Of a stretch of 64,000 nucleotides of DNA, positions 37,999-47,395 are shown one piece after another. Positions within the stretch are counted from its first letter, which is position 1. Every line of letters starts with the position of its first letter. This DNA is from Zobellella endophytica. Its GTDB lineage: Bacteria; Pseudomonadota; Gammaproteobacteria; Enterobacterales; Aeromonadaceae. The DNA lies in the NCBI RefSeq assembly GCF_003012775.1, contig NZ_PXYG01000002.1:682001-746000 (forward strand), read 5' to 3'. The translations under genes and the position numbers were made by a program. The notes below the pieces were generated by a model. The model saw only the letters and a list, made by a program, of their open reading frames with translations, did no database searches and was not told the origin of the DNA.

Positions 37999-39012
37999 TC
38001 AGACGGCCATCATCTCCCCCCGCAACGGCCGGCACATCAGCTCGCGCACCCGGGCCGGATCCTGCTCCATGGCGAGCAGGTAATGCAGCTTGGCAAAGGC
38101 CGCCTCCAGGGTAAGATCGCCGCCCGGGGTCACTCCGATGCGGTTGAGGCTGTTGCCGGTGGCATAGGTGCCCTGATCGACCTTGCCGTAGAGGCAGTGG
38201 GTGCGGTTGACGATCACGATGCCCCGCTCCACCGCCGCCGCCAGCGCCGCCATCAGCTCGGTATTGGCGTCCGGCGGATTGCCGACCCCGAAGCTGAGCA
38301 TCACCACCCCCCGCAGCGGCGCGTGCTCGAGCAGGGCGCGGGCGGCGCGGGCACTGATGCCCGGGTAGAGGCTGAGCACCGTCACCGCCTCTGGGTCGAA
38401 TTCGGGAATGCGGAAGCACAGCGGCCCGGCCGGCAGCAGCAGCCCGCGATCCGGTTCCAGGCGGATGCCCGCCACCCCCAGCGGCGGCAGGTTGGGTGAG
38501 GCGAAGGCGTCCAGCTCGGTGGCCTTGAGCTTGGTGGTGCGGTTGCCCCGCAGCAGCCGGCCGTTGAAGTAGATGCACACTTCCGCCAGCCCCGGCGCCA
38601 CGCACAGGTGCAAGCCGTTGATCAGGTTGTCCAGGCCGTCGCTGCGCCGCTCCGACAGCGGGATCTGGGAGCCGGTGATGATCACCGGCTTGTCCTGCCC
38701 CTGCAGCATGAACGACAGCGCCGAGGCGGTGTAGGCCATGGTGTCGGTGCCGTGCAGTACCAGGAAGCCGTCGTAGTCCTGCCAGTGCACCACCAGCAGG
38801 CCGGCGATCTGCGCCCAGTGCGCCGGCGTCAGGTTGGCGCTGTCGATAAGCGTCTGCAGCTCGATCACGTCGAACCCGGGCAGCTCGGGCTCGCCGCTGT
38901 CCGCCAGCCGCTTGCGCAGCAGGGCGGTGAAGTCCAGGGACGGCTTGTGCCCCTCGCTGGTGGCCCGGCAGCCGATGGTGCCGCCGGTATGCAGTATCAG
39001 TACCCGTCCCAT
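37999..39012 (-). CDS. ansA: Type I L-asparaginase AnsA
   Basis: Cytoplasmic enzyme hydrolysing asparagine to aspartate and ammonia. The 337-residue protein has both catalytic threonine motifs, TGGTIG near the N-terminus and VLHGTDTMAYTA, as well as the conserved GSQIPL. There is no signal peptide, which separates it from periplasmic type II enzymes. It begins 1 bp after the aspA stop, so the two form one transcript that takes asparagine to fumarate plus two ammonia. Confidence 0.94.
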   Translation of the reverse strand: MGRVLILHTGGTIGCRATSEGHKPSLDFTALLRKRLADSGEPELPGFDVIELQTLIDSANLTPAHWAQIAGLLVVHWQDYDGFLVLHGTDTMAYTASALSFMLQGQDKPVIITGSQIPLSERRSDGLDNLINGLHLCVAPGLAEVCIYFNGRLLRGNRTTKLKATELDAFASPNLPPLGVAGIRLEPDRGLLLPAGPLCFRIPEFDPEAVTVLSLYPGISARAARALLEHAPLRGVVMLSFGVGNPPDANTELMAALAAAVERGIVIVNRTHCLYGKVDQGTYATGNSLNRIGVTPGGDLTLEAAFAKLHYLLAMEQDPARVRELMCRPLRGEMMAV

Positions 39013-39013
39013 C

Positions 39014-40411
39014 TCAGGCCTCCACCGGCGCCACCATGGCCGCCGGGCTCAGGATCGCGGCCAGTTGTTCCTCGCTCAAGAGCCCTTCCTTGCGCACCAG
39101 CTCGGCGACGCCGGCGCCGCTCAGCAGGGCCAGGCCGGCGATGCGGCTGGCGTTGTCGTAGCCGATATGGGGCACCAGGGCGGTGACGATGCCGATGCTG
39201 TTCTGCACGTGGCGGGCGCACTGGGCCTCGTTGGCCTCGATGCCGCGCACGCAGCGCTCGTCCAGCATACGGATGGCCTCGCCCAGCATGCGGCAGCTGT
39301 TGAGCAGGTTGTAGATGATCAGCGGCTCCATGGCGTTGAGCTGCAGCTGGCCGGCTTCCGCCGCCAGGGTCACCGCCAGATCGGCGCCGATCACCTGGAA
39401 AGCGGTCTGGTTCATCGCCTCGGGGATCACCGGGTTGACCTTGCCCGGCATAATGGAAGAGCCGGGCTGCATGGCCGGCAGCATGATCTCGCCCAGGCCG
39501 GTGCGCGGACCGCTGGACAGCAGGCGCAGGTCGTTGCTGAGCTTGGATAGCTTCACCGCCAGCCGCTTGAGTACGCTGGAGAAAGTGACGAAGGCACCCA
39601 TGTCGGAGGTGGCCTCCACTAGGTTGCCCGCCAGGCTCACCGGCTGGCCGGCAATCCCGGCCAGCTCGGTCACCGCCAGCCGGGCGTAGCGCGGGTGGGC
39701 GTTGATGCCGGTACCGATGGCGGTACCGCCCAGATTGACCTCGCACAGCAGCCGGCAGGCGTCGTCGATACGCGCCTCCTCCTCGCCCAGATTGACAGCG
39801 AAGGCCTCGAATTCCTGGCCCAGGGTCATGGGCACCGCGTCCTGCAGCTGGGTGCGGCCCATCTTGAGGATATGGCCGAATTCCAGAGCCTTGGCCGCCA
39901 GGCTCTGCTGCAGGCCGGCAATGGCTTCTTTCAGCGGCTGGGCGGCGAACACGATGGCCAGCCGCGCCGCGGTAGGATAGGCGTCGTTGGTGGACTGGGA
40001 GCGGTTGACGTCGTTGTTGGGGTGCAGTTCCTGATACTGGCCGCGGGCGAAGCCGAGCTTGTGCAGCGCCAGGTTGGCGATCACTTCGTTGGCGTTCATG
40101 TTGGTGGAGGTGCCGGCCCCGCCCTGGATCAGATCCACAATAAACTGGTCGTGCAGCTCGCCTTCGATGATATCGGCGCAGGCGGCCTCGATGGCGGCGG
40201 CCTTGTGTTCGGGCAGCAGGCCGAGCTGGTGGTTGGCCTGGGCGGCGGCGGCCTTGACCATGGCCAGGGCCCGGATCAGCTCGGGAAAGTGGCTGATGGG
40301 CACGCCGGTGATGTTGAAGTTCTGTTTGGCACGCTGGGTCTGGATACCGTACCAGGCCTCGGCCGGCACCTGCTGTTCGCCCAGAAGATCGTATTCGGTA
40401 CGTGTTTGCAT
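39014..40411 (-). CDS. aspA: Aspartate ammonia-lyase
   Basis: Converts aspartate to fumarate and ammonia; a tetramer of the fumarase/aspartase superfamily. The 465-residue protein contains the signature SS-loop GSSIMPGKVNPVIPE, GAGTSTNMNANEV, and NDVNRSQSTNDAYPT. It is the first gene of an aspA-ansA operon. A regulator gene is divergent 351 bp away, and a palindromic repeat lies 84 bp upstream of the start. Confidence 0.95.
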   Translation of the reverse strand: MQTRTEYDLLGEQQVPAEAWYGIQTQRAKQNFNITGVPISHFPELIRALAMVKAAAAQANHQLGLLPEHKAAAIEAACADIIEGELHDQFIVDLIQGGAGTSTNMNANEVIANLALHKLGFARGQYQELHPNNDVNRSQSTNDAYPTAARLAIVFAAQPLKEAIAGLQQSLAAKALEFGHILKMGRTQLQDAVPMTLGQEFEAFAVNLGEEEARIDDACRLLCEVNLGGTAIGTGINAHPRYARLAVTELAGIAGQPVSLAGNLVEATSDMGAFVTFSSVLKRLAVKLSKLSNDLRLLSSGPRTGLGEIMLPAMQPGSSIMPGKVNPVIPEAMNQTAFQVIGADLAVTLAAEAGQLQLNAMEPLIIYNLLNSCRMLGEAIRMLDERCVRGIEANEAQCARHVQNSIGIVTALVPHIGYDNASRIAGLALLSGAGVAELVRKEGLLSEEQLAAILSPAAMVAPVEA

Positions 40412-40494
40412 TTGGCTTCTCCACCGGCTTGCACTGTTGTTTGACGAGTCAGACGATCGGGATCCCGAACAGGCAACGGAAGGATACAGCTAAG

Positions 40495-40559
40495 CCGACC
40501 GTCACATGCCATGAATGGCATGTGCGAGCGTACAGGGATGTATTCACAGCGTGTCGGCG
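40495..40559. repeat. Intergenic palindromic repeat, copy C
   Basis: The reverse complement of the element at 34472-34530: CCGACCGTCAC, inner hairpin CATGCCAT-GA-ATGGCATG, and GTGTCGGCG at the other end. It is more complete than the other copies, with an extra TACAGGGATGTA block. Confidence 0.65.
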
Positions 40560-40700
40560 TGCTGTGCCTTCCGGTGCCTGAGCGCGTTCGCACAGGTTCA
40601 TCTGTTGGCGTTATTACAGCAACAAGGGGGGCTGGCGGGGAATTTGACGCCCTGTAGCAAAGTGGCGCTGTGTGGTGCACTGGCTGCATCAATCAGATAC

Positions 40701-40717
40701 TGTTGCACTCTGTTGCA
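40701..40717. promoter_or_regulatory. Tandem TGTTGCA sites between aspA and its divergent regulator
   Basis: TGTTGCA occurs twice with a 10-bp period (40701-40707 and 40711-40717), one helical turn apart, 46 bp before the regulator start. The second copy overlaps a possible -35 (TTGCAG). It is a candidate operator for the HTH protein at 40763. The rest of the 351-bp gap holds the repeat and no gene. Confidence 0.45.
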
Positions 40718-40762
40718 GAAAAGTGACTTTGGGTACACTGGGCCCAGTTTCGGGGAGCCGCC

Positions 40763-41575
40763 ATGCATCAAGATTTCGCCAAAAACCTGCGCCTGTTGTG
40801 CAGCTACTACAAGTCGGTGGCCGAGGTATGCCGCAAGCTCAAGGTCAACCGGCCCCAGTTCAACCGCTACCTGAGCGGCCGCTACAAGCCCTCGGCCCAC
40901 AGCCTGCGCCGGCTGTGCGATTTTTTCGGGGTGGAGGAGCATGAAATACTAATGCCCCACAGCCAGTTCGAGCTGCTGATCCAGGTGCGGCCACGACCGC
41001 GGGAAGAGGAAGAAGAACACCCGGAGCTCAGCCACCTGGCGCTGCTGCAGGCCAACTCCCAGGGGCTCGACAAATACCTGGGCTACTACTTCGAGTACCA
41101 CCATTCCATGGCCTTCCCCGGCAAGATACTGCGCAACCTGGTGTGCCTGGAGCAACGCGGCCAGGGGGTCTATTACCAGCGTACCGAGCGGCTGCAGCAA
41201 AGCCCCGGCGAGCGGGTCTATCACAGCAAGTACCTGGGCATGGCCCACCTGCTGGCGGATCGGATCTTCCTGGTGGACTACGAGTCGCTCACCCGCAACC
41301 AGTTGACCCAGACCATACTGATCCCCACCTTCAAGAGCCGGGTCGGCCGGCTGAGCGGCCTGCGCCTGGGCGCCTCGGCCAGCGGCGAGCGTATTCCCAG
41401 CTGTACCCGGGTGGTGCTCGAATACCTGGGCCGCAAGGTGGACATCCGCCGCACCCTGGCGCTGTGCAGCACCTTCGACGCGGACAGCGGCCACATCGCC
41501 CCGGCCATCCTCGCCGCCATCGCCAACGACATGGCCCCGGGCGAGCATCACTTCCGCGCCCGGCACTGTTTTTAG
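40763..41575 (+). CDS. XRE-family helix-turn-helix regulator
   Basis: A 270-residue protein with an N-terminal Cro/C1-type HTH (about residues 5-62: NLRLLCSYYKSVAEVCRKLKVNRPQFNRYLSGRYKPSAHSLRRLCDFFGV) and a roughly 190-residue C-terminal domain I do not recognise; it ends in GEHHFRARHCF. The C-terminal part may sense a metabolite. Its position divergent to aspA-ansA suggests local control of aspartate/asparagine catabolism, which is an inference. It overlaps the convergent membrane protein gene by 4 bp. Confidence 0.83.
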   Translation: MHQDFAKNLRLLCSYYKSVAEVCRKLKVNRPQFNRYLSGRYKPSAHSLRRLCDFFGVEEHEILMPHSQFELLIQVRPRPREEEEEHPELSHLALLQANSQGLDKYLGYYFEYHHSMAFPGKILRNLVCLEQRGQGVYYQRTERLQQSPGERVYHSKYLGMAHLLADRIFLVDYESLTRNQLTQTILIPTFKSRVGRLSGLRLGASASGERIPSCTRVVLEYLGRKVDIRRTLALCSTFDADSGHIAPAILAAIANDMAPGEHHFRARHCF

Positions 41576-41985
41576 ACCACCGGCAACAATCCCAGCCAGA
41601 GCAGCCGTACCACCGCCACGTTGGCCAGGCTGACCAGGCACAGGAAGGCCACGTAGATCATCACCAGCGGGCGGAAGTAGTTGCCGCGGGCGTGGCGGAT
41701 CATGCCCTGCTCCTCCTGGATCCGGCGGTGGGCGCCGGCAATCCGGGCGAACAGAGCCAGTTCGAAGTGCATCAGGAACAGGGTGATCAGCGACAGCACG
41801 GTACCGAGCAGGGGCGCTATCAGGATCCAGCCCTGCAGCACCCGGGTGATGTCGGGCTTGAGGTAGGGCACGGCGCCCAGCAGCACCACGGCGGCGGTGA
41901 TCTGGAACAACTTTTTCCAGATGTGGTCGTGGCGGTATTTGTACTCATCCCACAGCAGGGCATCCCGGTCGTGTTGCATCTGCAC
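41572..41985 (-). CDS. Conserved three-helix membrane protein of unknown function
   Basis: A 137-residue protein: a charged N-terminus (about 1-24), then helices ITAAVVLLGAVPYL, GWILIAPLLGTVLSLITLFLM and PLVMIYVAFLCLVSLANVAVV, with a charged cytoplasmic loop containing RRIQEEQGMIRHARGNY between helices 2 and 3. No named family is recognised. The start is either the GTG at 41985 (GGAG 7 bp upstream) or the ATG at 41979. Confidence 0.75.
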   Translation of the reverse strand: MQMQHDRDALLWDEYKYRHDHIWKKLFQITAAVVLLGAVPYLKPDITRVLQGWILIAPLLGTVLSLITLFLMHFELALFARIAGAHRRIQEEQGMIRHARGNYFRPLVMIYVAFLCLVSLANVAVVRLLWLGLLPVV

Positions 41986-42015
41986 TGGCTCTCTCCCTCC
42001 CGAACAGGATGCCGA

Positions 42016-44256
42016 CTATAACACGGGATCCAGGCCGAGCTCAGCCTCCGTGGGCCGGGCCTGATCACCCCGGCGGTAATCGCAGACGCCGTCGGGAAAG
42101 ATCTTTTCCAGCATGGTCCGATAGGGACGAACCTCGACCTCGCCGTAGAGCCCCAGCGCCATGGCCTCGGCCACCGGCATCAGGGCGCAGCGGAACAGAT
42201 CCCCGGCCAGCGGGCTGCCGGCCACGTTGCGCGGGCTCCGGTAGGGGGGGTAGGCCCGCAGGCAGGGACCGGACTCGGCCGCGCCCAGCCAGGGGCCCCG
42301 CCAGACATCCGGGCCCCGGGCAATCAGCCTGCCCTCTCCGTCCCAGCAGGCGTCCTCGGCGTCCGCCGGACGGTGCCCGGCGGCCAGCCAGCGCTCCAGC
42401 AGGGCAAAGGCCGCCGGGGTGGAATCGAACGGCTCCAGACTTTGCCAGATCAGCATGTTGTCACTGTGACCCCGGGTACGTAGCAGGCGTAGCCGGCTCG
42501 ACAGGCTGGCGAAGGAGTGGTGCATGTCGAGCTCGGGATCCAGGTAATGGCGGATATCGACGATCGGCAGATCCACTCGCCCGAGGAACACCTGGCCGGC
42601 GCGGTAGGCCGCCGCCATGGCTTCCCCCTGGCCCCGGCCGCGCGGCGCGACCCGGATCTCGTCCACCCGGTTCTCGGCGAACACCCGCAGCGGCACCGGT
42701 TTTATCCGCCGCATGTTGTGGTGGCTCCAGATGGAAGCCCGAGCCAGGCTGGTGTCGCCGGACAGCAGCCAGTAGCGCTCCTGGACCATGTCCTTCGGTG
42801 CCTTCCAGCTGCCGACGTGGGCGTTGAGGTGCAGGAACTCCGGCAGGCTCAGGTCGCCGGCCACCAGGGCACCGAGGCCGTACTGCACCCCGGTGTTGTC
42901 GTAGGTGCGATGGGCGAAGCCGTGTTCGTCCACCCCGTAGACATGGGCCAGATCGTGCCAGTGGCTGAAGCGGGCGCGGGCAGCCACCTCGGGGACATAG
43001 CGATGGGCATGGTGGGAATAGTGGGGATTGTTGGTCAGCGGCGCCAGGCCGCGCCAGCTGTGGCTGCATTCGGTGGCGCCCGGCGGCAGCGGCGGCAGGC
43101 GCAGCCCCAGCCCGGCCCAGCGCGCCCAGCGGTAATAGCGCCGCTCCCGGTTCTCGACCCGGCTGCTGGCCGACAGCCCCAGCACCAGGGTGCGGTTTTC
43201 CTGCACCTGCCAGCGGGAATTGTCCCGGGCGGTCACGTCGAAGTAATACTCCAGCAGCTCGCAGTCCAGCGCCCAGATGCTCTGGGTGATCATGTCCGGG
43301 TAGCTGTACTGGGGGATCAGCGCGTCCAGCAGCCCGGGATGGGTCTCGGCCAGCAGGTACTGCTGTACCGCTCCGCCGGAGGCGCCGATGCCCACGGTAT
43401 AGTCGGGCCGGCCGTAGCGGGCCACGAACTGGGCCTTGGCCAGTTGCGCCGTATTGCCCGCCAGCCAGACGTTGTACTGGGTGGCGGTGACATTGGCGCT
43501 GGTGCCGAGCACCGCGTAGCCCTCGGCCAGCTGGTCCGTCAGCCGCCTGGTGAGGGTGCTCATCTTCATGTGCCCCTGGCGCTTGCCGATGCCGACACCG
43601 CCGCGGAAATGGAAAATTAGCCGCCGGTTCCAGTAACGGCTGCGGGTGTCGGCCACCGGCTCGGCGGGATCCGCCAGCATGGCAATGGCATAGAGGAAGC
43701 GGTTGAGGCTGCCCCGCTCTACCCGCAATACGAAGGGAATGCGCTCGCCGTCGTGGCTGAACCACGCCATGTCCGCCGGCAGGGGCCCGGCAGGCAGGGG
43801 CAGCAAGTCGTCACCGGCCACCGGCTTGTAGAAGTAATCCATACGGGTCGGGGTCAGGCAGTCCCGGCTGTAGCCCACTATGGTGCCTTTCAGCTTGCGC
43901 CCCTGTGCCTCGGCGTACACCGGGGTGCCGATCCCGTCCCGGTTATCCACTCGCGGCTGGCCCAGGCCGGACTCCTCGGTGCCGCAGGCGAAGGGATACT
44001 GCAAGGGACCCAGGCTAGGGTCGATGGGCCCCGTTTCGCCGGGCAGTACCGGCAGGGGGAAAGAGGACGGATCCAGCGGCACCCGGGAAGGATGGGGTCC
44101 GCGATAAGGTGGCCGGGGGGCCGAGGGATCGTAATCGGGCGGCAGGCGTTCGACCAGGGCATCCGGCGGCACCGGCAGCAGATCCTTGCCCAGCCAGTGG
44201 GACAGCGGCGAACAGCCGCCCAGCAACAGCGCCAACAGCAACCCGCCTTTGTGCAT
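42016..44256 (-). CDS. DUF6351-like lipoprotein with alpha/beta-hydrolase features
   Basis: A 746-residue secreted lipoprotein (lipobox LLGGC, Cys15). The mature protein carries a nucleophile elbow GIGASGGAVQQ (Ser293) inside an alpha/beta-hydrolase-like core (LIFHFRGGVGIG, oxyanion strand before it), and long flanking regions. The overall layout resembles DUF6351 proteins; the assignment is from memory. It is monocistronic between a membrane protein and rraB. A role in degrading an ester polymer or peptide is plausible but unproven. Confidence 0.78.
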   Translation of the reverse strand: MHKGGLLLALLLGGCSPLSHWLGKDLLPVPPDALVERLPPDYDPSAPRPPYRGPHPSRVPLDPSSFPLPVLPGETGPIDPSLGPLQYPFACGTEESGLGQPRVDNRDGIGTPVYAEAQGRKLKGTIVGYSRDCLTPTRMDYFYKPVAGDDLLPLPAGPLPADMAWFSHDGERIPFVLRVERGSLNRFLYAIAMLADPAEPVADTRSRYWNRRLIFHFRGGVGIGKRQGHMKMSTLTRRLTDQLAEGYAVLGTSANVTATQYNVWLAGNTAQLAKAQFVARYGRPDYTVGIGASGGAVQQYLLAETHPGLLDALIPQYSYPDMITQSIWALDCELLEYYFDVTARDNSRWQVQENRTLVLGLSASSRVENRERRYYRWARWAGLGLRLPPLPPGATECSHSWRGLAPLTNNPHYSHHAHRYVPEVAARARFSHWHDLAHVYGVDEHGFAHRTYDNTGVQYGLGALVAGDLSLPEFLHLNAHVGSWKAPKDMVQERYWLLSGDTSLARASIWSHHNMRRIKPVPLRVFAENRVDEIRVAPRGRGQGEAMAAAYRAGQVFLGRVDLPIVDIRHYLDPELDMHHSFASLSSRLRLLRTRGHSDNMLIWQSLEPFDSTPAAFALLERWLAAGHRPADAEDACWDGEGRLIARGPDVWRGPWLGAAESGPCLRAYPPYRSPRNVAGSPLAGDLFRCALMPVAEAMALGLYGEVEVRPYRTMLEKIFPDGVCDYRRGDQARPTEAELGLDPVL

Positions 44257-44376
44257 CGCCTTGCTCCCGGGAGGTGGTTCCCCCTATTTTAGTCGAGCGC
44301 GGCTTCGGCATGGCGGTCCCTCGGCGGGACCGTCTTGCCGGATGACACCGGTCAGGCAATGGTGCCCCCTGGCACC

Positions 44377-44721
44377 TTACTCCTCGAAGTAGGTGCCCCA
44401 GCCGTCGTAGTCGATGCCGTATTTCTCGGCGATGGGCAGCAGCAGGGCTATCTGCCGCATGATCGGCTCTTCGTCGAGGACACTGTCCTTGACCGCGTCG
44501 AAGCACAGCAGCACCTGGCCCCGCTCCAGGGTCAGCTCCTCGGCGTCGGTCACCTCGAACCCGGCCTTGAAACAGTCTACCGCCGCCTTTTCCAGCCGGT
44601 TGAAATCCTGGCCGGAAAAGTGATGCTCTATGGTGTATTCCACCTCGGGGTTACTGCCGTCTTCCAGCAGGGATTCGATAATGTTGCGGGTTTCTTCCCG
44701 CCAGTCCATCTGTTCGCTCAT
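44377..44721 (-). CDS. rraB: Regulator of RNase E activity RraB
   Basis: Binds the C-terminal scaffold of RNase E and modulates mRNA decay. A 114-residue protein matching E. coli RraB over REETRNIIESLLEDGS, YTIEHHFSG, KAAVDCFKAGFEVTDAEEL and the near-terminal YDGWGTYFE. The acidic tail of the E. coli protein is missing: it stops at EE. CAGGAG precedes the ATG at 44721. Confidence 0.94.
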   Translation of the reverse strand: MSEQMDWREETRNIIESLLEDGSNPEVEYTIEHHFSGQDFNRLEKAAVDCFKAGFEVTDAEELTLERGQVLLCFDAVKDSVLDEEPIMRQIALLLPIAEKYGIDYDGWGTYFEE

Positions 44722-44753
44722 TCGGGGCTCCTGGGTGGTGATCTGGGCCAAGC

Positions 44754-45473
44754 TTAGGGCCGGCGCACTTCGCTGTCCAGCTCGGCAATACGCTCGGCAA
44801 TCAGCTGACGACTGTGCTTGAGCAGCTCGCGCAGATGGCCGGGTTCATAGTCCTCAATGGCGATCGGCGGCATGATCTCGACGATCAGCTCGCCGTTGTC
44901 CCAGCGATTGAGATCCACCTGACCGAAATAGCTGGAGCAGGCGATGGGCACGATCGGCACCCGGGCCTGCAGCGCGATATGAAAGGCGCCAGTCTTGAAC
45001 GGCAGCAGGCCCTTGCCCTTGCTGCGGGTGCCTTCGGGAAACATCCAGATCGATATGTTGCGCTGGCGGATCCGGTCCACCACGGTGCCGATGGTGCTCG
45101 CCGCCTTGGCCTTGTTCTCGCGGTTGATCAGCAGGTTGCCGCTCAGCCAGAACAGCTGGCCGAACAGCGGGATCCAGAACAGGCTGTTCTTGCCGATGGC
45201 CACGGTGCGCGGCATCACCGCCCCGGGCAGGGCGATGATGTCCCAGTTGCTCTGATGATTGGCAATGTAGACCGCCGAGTGCAGATCCCTGACGTGTTCG
45301 TATCCCCGCACCCGGACCTTGAGCCCCACCAGCGGGCAGGCCCGGTGGAACAAGCGCCCCAGCAGATAGACGTTGTTGGGATGACGCGGGCGCAGCAGGC
45401 ACACCAGGGTACCCAGCACAAACACCGTTACCATGGCCAGGCCAAGCAGTAACAGCCTCAGCAGCTTTAACAT
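44754..45473 (-). CDS. plsC: 1-acyl-sn-glycerol-3-phosphate acyltransferase
   Basis: Inner-membrane enzyme that acylates lysophosphatidate to phosphatidate. A 239-residue protein with an N-terminal membrane helix, the catalytic NHQSNWD (HX4D) motif, FPEGTRSKG, and the conserved VPIVPIACS block. The ATG at 45473 has GAGGA upstream; the longer frame (to 45530) has no good site. It sits 32 bp upstream of rraB on the same strand. Confidence 0.95.
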   Translation of the reverse strand: MLKLLRLLLLGLAMVTVFVLGTLVCLLRPRHPNNVYLLGRLFHRACPLVGLKVRVRGYEHVRDLHSAVYIANHQSNWDIIALPGAVMPRTVAIGKNSLFWIPLFGQLFWLSGNLLINRENKAKAASTIGTVVDRIRQRNISIWMFPEGTRSKGKGLLPFKTGAFHIALQARVPIVPIACSSYFGQVDLNRWDNGELIVEIMPPIAIEDYEPGHLRELLKHSRQLIAERIAELDSEVRRP

Positions 45474-45574
45474 GAAGGATCCTCGCAATTTGGGAGTCGG
45501 CAGTATACTGAGGGGACCCGGAAGGGACAAGAGCGGCCCGGTTTCCCCGGCCGCTTCGCTTGAGGTGCCGAAGG

Positions 45575-47242
45575 TCAGCCGACCCTGGCCTGGTTGTGCT
45601 CCAGGCGGAAACCGGCCACCAGTTGCTGCAACTGGGCCGCCAGGGCCGCCAGCTCGTTGCTGGCGCTGGCGGTCTGCTTGGCGCCGGCGGCGGTCTCGCC
45701 CCCCATCTCATGAATGCTGGAAATATTGCGGCTGATATCCTCGGTCACCGCCGCCTGTTCGTCCACGGCGGTGGCGATCTGGGCATTCATGTCGTGGATG
45801 GTCTGTACCGCCCGGCTGATGGTTTCCAACGCCTGTTCCGCCTGCCGGGCGCTGGCCACCGTCTGCTCCGCCTGGTGCCGGCCGCTGTGCATGGCGGTCA
45901 TGGCCTGCTCCGCATCCGATTGCAGCCGGCCGATGGTGGTGACAATTTCCTGGGAGGAATGCTGGGTCTGCTCCGCCAGGTTGCGCACTTCCGCCGCCAC
46001 CACCGCGAAACCCCGGCCCTGCTCGCCGGCACGCGCCGCCTCTATCGCCGCATTCAGCGCCAGCAGATTGGTGCGGTCGGCAATTTCCTGGATTACCGCC
46101 ACCACCGAGCTGATCTGGCTGCTGCTGTCCGCCAGGGACTGCACCACCTGGCCGGTGGACGACACCTCCTCCGCCAACCGGATAATGGAGCCCACGGTTT
46201 GCTGAACCACCCGCTTGCCCTGTTCCGCCGCCTCGAAGGCGGCCCGGGCCGACTCCGCCGCCTGCCCCGTGTTATGGGACACTTCCTGCACCGTCGCCGA
46301 CATCTCGTTGATGGCGGTGGCCACCTGATCGGTGTCCTGCTGCTGGCGGGACAGGTTGCTGCTGGTCTGCAGCGACACCGCCGAGGTTTCCTCCGCCGCC
46401 GCGGCCAGGCTGTTGCTGGACTGGTGGATATGGCCGATCAGCTCGCGCAGCCTGCTGGTCATGTGATGCAGTTGGCCGTACACCCCGGCGCTGGACTTGC
46501 CGAAGCTCAGGGTCAGGTCGCCCTCGGCGATGCGCCCGGCCACCCGGGCCATCTCCGCCGGCTCGGCGCCCAGGGGCGCCAGCACCATCCGCCGCAGCGC
46601 CCAGCCCAGCACCAGGCTGAGCAGCACCAGCAATACCGACAGCGCCACCATGACGGCGACCATCAGCCGGTTGCGCGCCTCTTCGGCGGCGATGTTTTGA
46701 TCCAGTCGCTGCAGCAACAGGGTGATGAACCGGTTCACCGAGGTGCTCATCACCGCGCTCTGTTCGTTGTAGTCGGGGCTGAACACCTTCTCCCGCGCCT
46801 GCTCCAGGCGGCCGGCGCCGGCCAGCTCGATGGCCTCCTTTTCCCGGGCGGCCATCACCAGCGTGGCCTGGCGGCCTTTTTCCAGTAGGGCCCGCTCCTC
46901 GTCATTCAGCGCCATCTCCTGCAGCATCTGCCGGTTCGAGATGGTTTTGCCGTCGATCCGCGGCTGGCGCCCCTCGGTCATCGCCAGGACATTGTGGTAC
47001 AGCTGCAATTCGGCGCGATCTCCGGTAACCACATAGGAGCGGATGCGGGAAGACAGCTGGCCGGACATCATCCGCAGCAAGTTGGCCGAGTTGAAATAAT
47101 CGAAGCGCTGTTGCTGCGCCTGCTGTACCCCTTGCTGGGATTGCAGCAGCAGGTAAAGGGCTCCGCCCAGCGTGAGCGCGAACAGCAGCACCACCCCGAG
47201 AATCAGCCGGATAATGGCCTTGAGGCTCAGATTGCCCGTCAT
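45575..47242 (-). CDS. Methyl-accepting chemotaxis protein
   Basis: A 555-residue chemoreceptor. Membrane helix 1 (about 8-30), a periplasmic four-helix-bundle-type sensor (about 35-190), membrane helix 2 ([22 protein letters not shown]), a HAMP linker and a long cytoplasmic coiled coil with the conserved hairpin tip ([31 protein letters not shown]). No C-terminal CheR pentapeptide is visible. GGGAG precedes the ATG at 47242. The ligand is unknown. A GC-rich hairpin without a strong T-tract follows at about 45533-45554. Confidence 0.93.
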   Translation of the reverse strand: MTGNLSLKAIIRLILGVVLLFALTLGGALYLLLQSQQGVQQAQQQRFDYFNSANLLRMMSGQLSSRIRSYVVTGDRAELQLYHNVLAMTEGRQPRIDGKTISNRQMLQEMALNDEERALLEKGRQATLVMAAREKEAIELAGAGRLEQAREKVFSPDYNEQSAVMSTSVNRFITLLLQRLDQNIAAEEARNRLMVAVMVALSVLLVLLSLVLGWALRRMVLAPLGAEPAEMARVAGRIAEGDLTLSFGKSSAGVYGQLHHMTSRLRELIGHIHQSSNSLAAAAEETSAVSLQTSSNLSRQQQDTDQVATAINEMSATVQEVSHNTGQAAESARAAFEAAEQGKRVVQQTVGSIIRLAEEVSSTGQVVQSLADSSSQISSVVAVIQEIADRTNLLALNAAIEAARAGEQGRGFAVVAAEVRNLAEQTQHSSQEIVTTIGRLQSDAEQAMTAMHSGRHQAEQTVASARQAEQALETISRAVQTIHDMNAQIATAVDEQAAVTEDISRNISSIHEMGGETAAGAKQTASASNELAALAAQLQQLVAGFRLEHNQARVG

Positions 47243-47344
47243 GTATATTCTCCCACCCACAAAAGTAAACAATAATGAACACAATAATACGTGTAATTAT
47301 GCGCTAATTGTTACAGAAGTGAAATACACGGAAAGGGCTCGCCG

Positions 47345-47374
47345 GAACGAAAAGGCCGCCCGGAAAGGCGGCCT
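47345..47374 (-). terminator. Intrinsic terminator of secA
   Basis: On the minus strand AGGCCGCC-TTTCCG-GGCGGCCT is followed by TTTCGTT, 22 bp after the secA stop. Confidence 0.8.
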
Positions 47375-47395
47375 GGATAGCGGAGGGAGCCGGGT

